Shown: one piece after another, positions 57,770-64,000 of the stretch | Layout: every line of letters starts with the position of its first letter | Numbering within the stretch: the stretch's first letter is position 1 | Source: DAIDJD01 sp035485275 | Lineage (GTDB): Bacteria; Oederibacteriota; JAJYGY01; DAIDJD01 | Reading direction: 5' to 3' | Length of the DNA stretch: 64,000 nucleotides | Assembly: GCA_035485275.1 (NCBI GenBank) | Contig: DATHOE010000012.1 | Location: forward strand, 186,001-250,000 | Program-made: the position numbers and the translations under genes | Notes under the pieces: generated by a model | Seen by the model: the letters and a program-made list of their open reading frames with translations, nothing else | Database searches by the model: none | Told to the model about the DNA's origin: nothing

Positions 57770-58283
57770 AGTCTACAGTGTTTTTATAACATTGCTTGAA
57801 GCTAGGGGCTGGACCGTGATATGTGCATCTCCTCCGGCGGGGACTGATAATCGTTATAGAAAATGTATTTTACCTAGACATATTATTGGGAAAGAAAATT
57901 TAAAAAAAGGCTTACGAGATGAAGTTGATATTACTGCTCTTTCGAACCAGGGCGATACCGTTCTTTTGATTGAGGCCAAAGCGACACTAAGCGATTCGTT
58001 GAGAATTTTGAATTCTCTCGGTGAATCTGATCTTAATAAATTATCCAGATTAATTTTAGAATTTCCACCAAAGGAATTTATAAAACTTATTTATCAAGGA
58101 TATGGTATTAAAATTGTCGGATCTCCACAAATCATTGGAATGCTCGCTGTTGGTTCTGTGGATTGTGAACTACCCAAGAGGTTTCCGGTAATTGAAGTTG
58201 GTAAATCAGGATTTCGTCTATTCTCGGGTGGTGTATTAAATAAATGTATTCTGCAGCTCGTCGAAAATTTAGATAAAAAATAG
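57753..58283 (+). CDS. PD-(D/E)XK-type nuclease subunit
   Basis: A 176-residue protein with an Asp in RDEVDITAL (about 55-63) and Glu-x-Lys in LLIEAKATL (about 70-78), the spacing of PD-(D/E)XK nucleases. It overlaps the previous gene and converges on a methyltransferase. The two genes probably form a heteromeric restriction enzyme with the GIY-YIG protein or alone. Confidence 0.6.
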   Translation: MPVEFEVYSVFITLLEARGWTVICASPPAGTDNRYRKCILPRHIIGKENLKKGLRDEVDITALSNQGDTVLLIEAKATLSDSLRILNSLGESDLNKLSRLILEFPPKEFIKLIYQGYGIKIVGSPQIIGMLAVGSVDCELPKRFPVIEVGKSGFRLFSGGVLNKCILQLVENLDKK

Positions 58284-58294
58284 CTAAAATACTT

Positions 58295-59545
58295 TTATTT
58301 TTTTTTGACATGCTTCGTTTTATGAAATACCAAGATGTAATTGTGGTCAATGAAATGACCCCGTCTTAAAACATGCATTCCGCCATTATTATTCAATAGC
58401 CAAATAAAATTTTCTTCCAGCATAAAGCCGCGTTTTTCAAATTCGGCGATGTAGTCAGTAAACGGATGTCTCAAATGCCCCTTATTACGTTGATCTCCAA
58501 TGATTACCACACACCGACCGTCGGCGGAAGTCGAGGTAGCCATTGTATCTGCCAGACGTTCTATTGAATTGAGGTAGCTCTCGGATTTGTCGGTGGAAAT
58601 GTCGGCATTTCGGAGCTGAGTGTATTCAAAATCGAGACCCTTGAGCGTGATTGGTTTTTTGATCTTTTGAACGATATCCAATAAGTCCGTAGCAAGCCGA
58701 TGGATCTGATGGTAGTGAATCACACCCAGATATGGCGGATGAACTATCACTAGGTCGGCAATACCGCGCATCGAATTACTGGAAAGCGCCGATTCTTGAC
58801 GAACCACGATTTGTGATGGATCTGCTGCCTTTGGCCGGACAGCGTTAATTACACGCGAAGTCTGTGATATCCAGAGAGGAAACGGATCTATGAATGGCTT
58901 TTTTTTAGTGACAAGATGGTGAGTACAACGTGTATCTACGGATGCGACATCACGAATGACCTGCGCTGCTGCAACAAATTGGATCAGAGCTTTTTTCCCC
59001 TGCTCCTCGTCAGCAATTTTAAAGAGCAGAGTCAGAAGAATTTCCAGTGTGTCGGGACGAATCCACTTTCGCATATAATTGTAGTTTGGATTCTGAATAA
59101 TTTCGGACCATTCGGAGTTCGACTTGTTGCTAGGATATTTCTTAACCTGAGCATGAATATGATTTACTCTATCCATAACGTGTTTAACTTCGGATGTAGC
59201 GAAAAGTCTGGTTTCGGCTGCTAGACAAGCCAGAGGATTCACGTCTAGACCGACCGCTTTTATTTTAGCATCAGCGGCAGCGTCCAGTGTGGGTCCTAAT
59301 CCCATGAAAGGATCTAGAATTGTCCCATTCTTTGGGGCATATAAGGTTAGAATTTTTTCCACTAATTGGCGTGGAAGTGTTCCATACCATCGATAAACTT
59401 GATCTCCGCTTGAACCATTGAATGACCAAACTGAGGATATAAAGGCATCCGATACTCGTGTTCCGTTACGTTTTACCTGCTGATTTTTTTTTGAAGCGTT
59501 TAAAGAGTCCATGTCTGGAAATAGCGATTTTTGCTGTTCAGACAT
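58295..59545 (-). CDS. DNA methyltransferase (N4/N6 amino type) with HPPY motif
   Basis: A 416-residue enzyme. The SAM-binding motif TILDPFMGLGPT is at about 75-86 and the catalytic motif IV reads VIVHPPYLG (about 263-271) instead of the usual (D/N/S)PPY. The WYGTLPRQLVEKIL lead-in is typical of beta-class methylases. It overlaps the second methyltransferase by 8 bases. His at the first position of motif IV may mean altered specificity or a partner-dependent enzyme. Confidence 0.75.
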   Translation of the reverse strand: MSEQQKSLFPDMDSLNASKKNQQVKRNGTRVSDAFISSVWSFNGSSGDQVYRWYGTLPRQLVEKILTLYAPKNGTILDPFMGLGPTLDAAADAKIKAVGLDVNPLACLAAETRLFATSEVKHVMDRVNHIHAQVKKYPSNKSNSEWSEIIQNPNYNYMRKWIRPDTLEILLTLLFKIADEEQGKKALIQFVAAAQVIRDVASVDTRCTHHLVTKKKPFIDPFPLWISQTSRVINAVRPKAADPSQIVVRQESALSSNSMRGIADLVIVHPPYLGVIHYHQIHRLATDLLDIVQKIKKPITLKGLDFEYTQLRNADISTDKSESYLNSIERLADTMATSTSADGRCVVIIGDQRNKGHLRHPFTDYIAEFEKRGFMLEENFIWLLNNNGGMHVLRRGHFIDHNYILVFHKTKHVKKK

Positions 59546-61475
59546 GAGCGCCCCTTAGGGACCAAAGGCCTGCCTTATAGTTAAAATGTTGTTCGAGAAG
59601 ATTTCTTCTATGTGAATCTAAAATTTTAATGGTGTCAAGTTCTTCGACAATACGTGCTACGGCATTGTCTTGTTGTCCTATAAGATATCGAACTCTTTTC
59701 ATTAGAGCTGGTTGAATTTCTATGTATAATTCGCGCATTAGGTCATTTGGGGAAAAAGTCTTTTTTTGGCGCATCAATATAGTTCGTATGTGTTCCACAA
59801 TTCTTTGTTCGGTTATTGGCTCTTCTTCCTTGATTTTGGCGGTTACAGTTGAATTTTTTAGAAAGGAAAAAACAAAATCTCCTATAACTGAACCTGCCCG
59901 CCGGCTCTGCGCAGTTTGGCGATAGTTCTCGATACCGTCCTGGAAAATTACACCGTTCTTAGGAAGATCAAAGCCGGCTTTTGCTGCCGCGACCAGGAGT
60001 GCACCCCAAGCACGAGGCTCTCGATTATTGAAAGTTAACACCATGTACCCTCCCGGTCGTAGGACCCTAGCGCATTCCGAAAAACATCGCCTCAACAATT
60101 CCTGATAGTCATTGGCGTCTTTGGCGCCTGGAAACCGCTTCCTTGCGATTACAGCCTCTTCGCGATTATCAATAGCTTTCCCCATAGCGAGTTCTGGAAA
60201 CCAAACGGCCCAAAAGTTACAAAGATCAGCGTAGTGGACGTAGCTCCCGTAAGGTGGATCAGTTAAAATTACGTCTATTACTCCGTCAGCCAGGGGGATT
60301 TTAGTCGAGGACTGGCAGGATACGTGATATGCGGGTTTATTCGTTATCATAACTTCTTTTGCCGACTTTATTTCAAGGGGAACTATGCCATCAAGTTTAG
60401 CTAAATAATCTTTTTTTCCACGCGTAACCGCCTTATAGCGTCGTTCGAATTCGATAATTACGTTGCTATCCAGAAAGACGGGAGGCAACCAGTAGCCAGG
60501 TTTCGCCCATTCCAGTGGACGATTTCCCCTCCAGCCTTCATTTCGTGTTACCATTTTATTGGTATAACGAAGAGTGGAGCTGAAAATAAATAAAAGCCAA
60601 TCCCGATTTTTTGGAGCAGCCTTTAGTATCATCTGCTTGAGATTTGCCAAAGCAAAGAGAGTTCGCGGAGTAAAAAGTTGGCGAAATTGAACAATGCCTT
60701 TTTTGAAAAGGGCGCTTTCTCTTTGCATGTTGCAATCGGGAATTTTTTCATTGGGAATCCAGAGGCCATTCTTTTCTGCGGTGCTTAAAGTATTCTCAAT
60801 TTTTAGTACCTGCTTTTGGTCCTCTTGTGTAGCTGCATGAATATGTTCGCCACATTGCTTGCACGAATACATAACGTTTACTACACGGGTTGGTGTATCG
60901 CAACGCTGGCTGAAACGAACGTTAGTTTTACATTGGGGACAGGTCCAGGTTCCTGGGCCCACTTTTGCTGCTTCAATAATAGAAAAATTATGGGAACAAT
61001 GCGCACATTCCGTGACGCTAGAGTATTCAAACCATAATGCATCCGCTGAATTTTTGCATGTCCGGCAAGGTGTAGAGAAGATATAATTCCATTGCTGTTT
61101 GAAATTATCTACCAGTCTATTTACTTCAAGATCAAGGTCTTCAAGATCTACGTCAGAAAGTTCCATTTTTGTCACGTAAGTTGCAATCGGATTCAAATCA
61201 AAACCAATAACCCGACGTTTTTGAAGTATTCCTTCTACAAGCGTCACTCCTCCACCGCAAAAGGGGTCAAGAATTACATCTCCAGGTTGCGAGTAGTGAC
61301 TTACCATTGCCGCAAAGATCGAATAGGGTCTGCGAGCAAAATAGCGATGCATTCCATACACAGGTCGGTGCGGAAGAGCCTTACCTGAGTCCCCCATGGG
61401 ATTTACGGGTCGTGGAGGGGCTTCCAGTACTGTCCGGACTTTGGACAAACGTATAGTTTTTTGAGTGGTAGGCAT
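59538..61475 (-). CDS. DNA methyltransferase with zinc ribbons
   Basis: A 645-residue enzyme resembling DUF1156-type methylases: PHRPVYGMHRYFARRPY near 35-51, SAM-binding VILDPFCGGGVTL (67-79), an inserted zone with four CxxC pairs (about 137-225) and catalytic TDPPYGSY (405-412). The C-terminal helical part is unassigned. It is first in a two-methyltransferase operon that converges with three nuclease genes. The zinc ribbons may read the DNA site. Confidence 0.8.
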   Translation of the reverse strand: MPTTQKTIRLSKVRTVLEAPPRPVNPMGDSGKALPHRPVYGMHRYFARRPYSIFAAMVSHYSQPGDVILDPFCGGGVTLVEGILQKRRVIGFDLNPIATYVTKMELSDVDLEDLDLEVNRLVDNFKQQWNYIFSTPCRTCKNSADALWFEYSSVTECAHCSHNFSIIEAAKVGPGTWTCPQCKTNVRFSQRCDTPTRVVNVMYSCKQCGEHIHAATQEDQKQVLKIENTLSTAEKNGLWIPNEKIPDCNMQRESALFKKGIVQFRQLFTPRTLFALANLKQMILKAAPKNRDWLLFIFSSTLRYTNKMVTRNEGWRGNRPLEWAKPGYWLPPVFLDSNVIIEFERRYKAVTRGKKDYLAKLDGIVPLEIKSAKEVMITNKPAYHVSCQSSTKIPLADGVIDVILTDPPYGSYVHYADLCNFWAVWFPELAMGKAIDNREEAVIARKRFPGAKDANDYQELLRRCFSECARVLRPGGYMVLTFNNREPRAWGALLVAAAKAGFDLPKNGVIFQDGIENYRQTAQSRRAGSVIGDFVFSFLKNSTVTAKIKEEEPITEQRIVEHIRTILMRQKKTFSPNDLMRELYIEIQPALMKRVRYLIGQQDNAVARIVEELDTIKILDSHRRNLLEQHFNYKAGLWSLRGAHV

Positions 61476-61624
61476 AATTTTTCGATTCCTAAGTTCAAGA
61501 AGTTAACGGATTCTTTAGTTGTGCAGTTTCTGATCCATTTAAGTGCAGGCTGATCCATTAAGAGATCTTTCGGAGTTGGAGCGCGTGCTATATTGATATC
61601 CGAAAGATTTGGTTCTGTTAGGCC
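61476..61624. promoter_or_regulatory. Control region before the methyltransferase operon
   Basis: Contains direct repeats CTGATCCATT at 61530-61539 and 61550-61559 (20 bases apart) and an inverted repeat ATCTTTCGG (61565-61573) / CCGAAAGAT (61600-61608). These are likely binding sites for a regulator or the end of the immA transcript. Confidence 0.4.
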
Positions 61625-62518
61625 TTACCCCCGTTCGCGCCAGCGCTGGGAAGGAAGTAGGCTTTCTTCTTCATCTTCACCGCCTTCCCTCGGATCACTT
61701 ACGGCGATGGTTGAATTGGTCCAAAGCACTGTTAGCGTGCGTCCATATTGGCCGAGGCCAATAATTTCCTCATTGAATTCTGTGGAATCTCCGCCTTCAA
61801 ACCAGGCGTTTAAAGTGGTTGTAGTTGCCATACGCCTTGTTCTTTTAACATTGTCTTCATTTTTATTGAAATCTGCGGTGGCTGTCCCAGGGGTAAGCCT
61901 TGAATTTTTAGAAATCCATGTGAGTCCTGGGACATCCTGTAATGGTTTCGACATTACCGCGAAATCGATCTGGTTTCCTGTAGAGCATATTACTGCCATG
62001 AGTTCATCGCTGAGTCTTGCGAAACGAATTGCTGTTGCAGTTAGTGAGGTTATACACAAATTTGAAAGTGTCTCAATTCCAGCCAATCCACGATCACCAT
62101 TGCTTTGCGCGGCAGTGAACAGGTTTCTCGGCATTAGCAAACTCGCGGAGAAACTATCTGCTTCCCGTTCATATTTGTCTTTGGAAATGAAACCACTTAA
62201 AGATTTGTGAATTTTTTGGCCCTTTCCAAAGAGAGCTTCGATGTGCCCCTCCAGAAAATAGTGCCCCAACTCGTGAGCGACTGTGAATCTTTTGAATCCC
62301 TCGTTTGCAAAACGGGAGCTATAAAGTATCCCGAACAAGTCTCCCGCCTTCATCAGACAACCCGAGAGGTCGGGAGTAAGGTCTGGGTTTTCAAGGCAAG
62401 TAATATCACGATGAGCCGCGACGACAAAAGGGTTCACCGGGAGAGTAGAAATTTTAAGTTTATTCAGGACATCTTGTGCAAGCAAATCGGAAACCAAAGC
62501 ACTATCCTGCCTTAACAT
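61625..62518 (-). CDS. ImmA/IrrE-type metallopeptidase
   Basis: A 297-residue protein with the zinc-binding HExxH as AHELGHYFLEGH (about 81-92), a third ligand Glu in READSFSASLLMP (about 118-130) and a longer C-terminal region than minimal ImmA. ImmA/IrrE proteases cleave an XRE repressor to switch on mobile-element or stress genes; the XRE gene lies 3 bases upstream. Confidence 0.85.
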   Translation of the reverse strand: MLRQDSALVSDLLAQDVLNKLKISTLPVNPFVVAAHRDITCLENPDLTPDLSGCLMKAGDLFGILYSSRFANEGFKRFTVAHELGHYFLEGHIEALFGKGQKIHKSLSGFISKDKYEREADSFSASLLMPRNLFTAAQSNGDRGLAGIETLSNLCITSLTATAIRFARLSDELMAVICSTGNQIDFAVMSKPLQDVPGLTWISKNSRLTPGTATADFNKNEDNVKRTRRMATTTTLNAWFEGGDSTEFNEEIIGLGQYGRTLTVLWTNSTIAVSDPREGGEDEEESLLPSQRWRERG

Positions 62519-62521
62519 AGT

Positions 62522-62875
62522 TTACTCCCCTCTTTTTTGAGCAGCTTTTTTTGTGAGCATATCAGCAAATCCCGTGAGGGTTTCGAGATCATTAGTCGAC
62601 ATGTTTCCAGCTTGGCGAAAAAGCGTATCGATGATGGCTCCTGTGGCGCCCGGTTCATTTACACGACCTAAAAGAAAGTCGGTGGTAACAACTAGTGCCT
62701 CTGAGAGGGCTTTTAGATTGTCAAACGAAGGAGAACGGCGTCCCGTTTCAAAATGCGAAACAGCAGATGGTTGTAAACCGGCTTTTTCAGCTAGTTGGGC
62801 CTGACTCAATTTGCGTAGTTCTCGAGCCGCCCGAAGCCTATTCTGAAAGTCAGAATTCACTGGTTGACACCCCAT
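62522..62875 (-). CDS. XRE-family repressor
   Basis: A 117-residue protein with an N-terminal helix-turn-helix (LRAARELRKLSQAQLAEKAGLQPSAVSHFETGRRSPS, about 14-50) and a C-terminal dimerisation helix. It precedes immA. Its start overlaps a promoter reading toward the CD-NTase gene, so it probably represses that gene and itself. A GTG at 62860 is an alternative start. Confidence 0.88.
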   Translation of the reverse strand: MGCQPVNSDFQNRLRAARELRKLSQAQLAEKAGLQPSAVSHFETGRRSPSFDNLKALSEALVVTTDFLLGRVNEPGATGAIIDTLFRQAGNMSTNDLETLTGFADMLTKKAAQKRGE

Positions 62876-62892
62876 AGACGAAGTAGTATTTT
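62864..62892 (+). promoter_or_regulatory. Sigma-70-type promoter toward the CD-NTase
   Basis: TTGACA (62864-62869), 17 bases, TATTTT (62887-62892). It overlaps the first codons of the divergent XRE gene, so repressor binding there would control both directions. Confidence 0.6.
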
Positions 62893-62910
62893 ATTTAAAG
62901 ACGAAAAGGT

Positions 62911-62935
62911 AGCGCCAGTGCGGCGCTTCTTTTTT
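62911..62935 (+). terminator. Terminator in the CD-NTase leader
   Basis: AGCGCC (62911-62916) and GGCGCT (62922-62927), loop AGTGC, then TCTTTTTT. It lies between the promoter and the CD-NTase start 80 bases on, so it should abort most transcripts after about 37 bases unless antiterminated. Confidence 0.7.
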
Positions 62936-63014
62936 AGGTTCTCCATATACGTATTCGTCACATTATAAGAGACGTAAATGGAAAACTCAAGCTTAAAGAA
63001 TGAAAGGGGCCTCA

Positions 63015-64000
63015 ATGATAACAATTGAAGCGCAGATCAATGACGCGCTGGATACCATGGGGGAGGCCCTAGACCTTTCCCCAAGCGCCCATGAAACGGC
63101 CGTCAAACGGTATGAGGCTGTGGGAGCTTGGCTCGCGGAAGATGAACAATTCAAGGACGTAGACGCCAATATTTTTCCCCAGGGTTCCTTCGCAATGGGA
63201 ACCGTCGTCAAACCGAAACTCGACAGCGACGAATATGACCTGGACCTCATCTTCGAAATCCATCGACCGCGGACACAGGTCAATGCACGCTCGCTGCATA
63301 AGGCAGTTGGAGTGAGGTTGTCCAGCAATGGCCGGTACGCCGACACTCTCGAGCAAGATAACCGTTGCTGGACGCTTAAGTACCAGGGCGAGTTCAACAT
63401 GGATATCGTGCCTGCCGTGCATGTCGGATATCCGCTTTCCGACCAGCTAGCGATTCCTGACCGAGACCTGGGCAGGCTTATCGACAGCAACCCCAAGGGT
63501 ATTGGCTCTTGGTTTAAGAGTAGGTCTGAGATCGGACTTCCGGCGGTGCGAAAGGTTATGGCTGATTCTCGCGAAGTGGACATAGCCGATGTCCCAAAGC
63601 AGACGGCGAAGACGTCCCTGCAGCGAGCCGTTCAGCTTTTGAAACGACACCGGAATGAGAATTTCCAAGATGACAAGATCTATGCGCCGTCGTCCTTTCT
63701 CATTACGATTTTGTCGGGGCTGGCTTACGCGGGCGAAACCAGCACATTGGAGGCTGTTCGCGGTATCTTAGACAGAATGCCGCAACTGGTCTCGCCTAGT
63801 CATCGCCTCTACTTACTTTGGAATCCGGCTCTCCCGTCCGAAAACGTACTCGAACACTGGAACCGCGATCCCAAGTACCCGCAGGAGTTTAGCGCCTGGC
63901 ACTCGAAGGCGCTAAATATGGTTGGCCTGTCATTGAGGGCAGATAGCACTGAGTCACTCTATCAGGCTTTTGGCAGTGGACTCGGCGATACCCTGGTCAA
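63015..64000 (+). CDS. CD-NTase (SMODS-type cyclic-oligonucleotide synthase), partial
   Basis: 328 codons, open at the right edge. The nucleotidyltransferase motifs are clear: G57-S58 in PQGSFAMGTVV, the metal-binding D75/D77 in YDLDLIFE and a third Asp130 in NMDIVPAV. This is the cyclase of CBASS anti-phage systems, which makes a cyclic nucleotide signal on infection. ATG 63015 with AAGGGG is favoured over ATG 63000. The effector and accessory genes should lie beyond the window; the upstream XRE/ImmA pair fits a regulated CBASS locus. Confidence 0.85.
   Translation, partial: MITIEAQINDALDTMGEALDLSPSAHETAVKRYEAVGAWLAEDEQFKDVDANIFPQGSFAMGTVVKPKLDSDEYDLDLIFEIHRPRTQVNARSLHKAVGVRLSSNGRYADTLEQDNRCWTLKYQGEFNMDIVPAVHVGYPLSDQLAIPDRDLGRLIDSNPKGIGSWFKSRSEIGLPAVRKVMADSREVDIADVPKQTAKTSLQRAVQLLKRHRNENFQDDKIYAPSSFLITILSGLAYAGETSTLEAVRGILDRMPQLVSPSHRLYLLWNPALPSENVLEHWNRDPKYPQEFSAWHSKALNMVGLSLRADSTESLYQAFGSGLGDTLV

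Noticed and set aside
28000..64000. Search for integrase, transposase or recombinase genes
   Set aside because: None with recognisable catalytic motifs, despite att-like and repeat structures; mobility enzymes must be outside the window or lost.

Overview
The window is a contig from a GC-rich (roughly 65 percent in the core), diderm (Gram-negative-type) bacterium. It encodes a PilQ secretin with the inner-membrane PilM/N/O/P alignment proteins, an OmpA-type C-terminal domain, a PorV-like barrel, a FlgD-like surface-protein tail and MglB/roadblock proteins. Together these suggest a little-studied lineage (Elusimicrobiota, Myxococcota, FCPU426-like or similar). The sequence alone does not fix the phylum.

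Layout. (1) 1-20.7 kb is conserved housekeeping DNA, all on the + strand: the 3' end of aroE, a type IV pilus operon (pilT, pilC, pilD, pilM, pilN, pilO, pilP, pilQ), aroC and aroK, a TPR/coiled-coil/roadblock protein plus a second roadblock protein, an FtsB-like divisome protein, a PfkB kinase, a YqeK-like HD hydrolase, argS, two exported surface proteins and a GT87-like glycosyltransferase. (2) 20.7-24.5 kb is a decayed GH3 glycosidase whose 5' half has been replaced by a two-gene AAA+ ATPase / ClpP-like protease module on the - strand. (3) 24.5-31.6 kb is an ECF sigma / anti-sigma / DoxX-phosphatase operon with small exported proteins, an AhpD-like protein, an S1/P1 nuclease and a DUF748/AsmA-like protein. 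(4) 31.6-39.2 kb is a toxin-antitoxin zone: HipBA, decayed tRNA sequences, two AbiEi-type proteins, HicAB, a Fic protein and a second S1/P1 nuclease. (5) 39.2-48.6 kb is a defence cassette: TIR + small membrane protein, two Holliday-junction-resolvase-like nucleases, McrBC and a putative ADP-ribosyltransferase, bounded by two copies of an unknown gene and its terminator. (6) 48.7-55.2 kb holds the second AAA+/ClpP module with a small membrane protein, a divergent pair of WYL regulators, two micro-membrane proteins and a structured leader before a zinc-ribbon gene. (7) 55.7-61.5 kb is an AT-richer restriction-modification cluster with three candidate nucleases facing two DNA methyltransferases. 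(8) 61.6-64 kb has an XRE/ImmA regulatory pair divergent from a CD-NTase (CBASS cyclase) that runs off the end.

Main point. The strongest candidate for an undescribed system is the duplicated operon of an unusual ~665-residue AAA+ ATPase followed by a ~185-residue ClpP-fold protease with an intact Ser-His-Asp triad. One copy stands inside a dense defence island beside paired WYL regulators, recalling the PafBC regulators of Pup-proteasome loci. The other copy interrupts a pseudogene, so the module looks mobile or repeatedly acquired. Paralogous sequence pairs (the ATPase/ClpP pair, the nuclease pair, the unknown-gene pair) bracket successive defence blocks. Terminator-like hairpins lie between a promoter or leader and the first codon of three defence-type genes, suggesting conditional expression.
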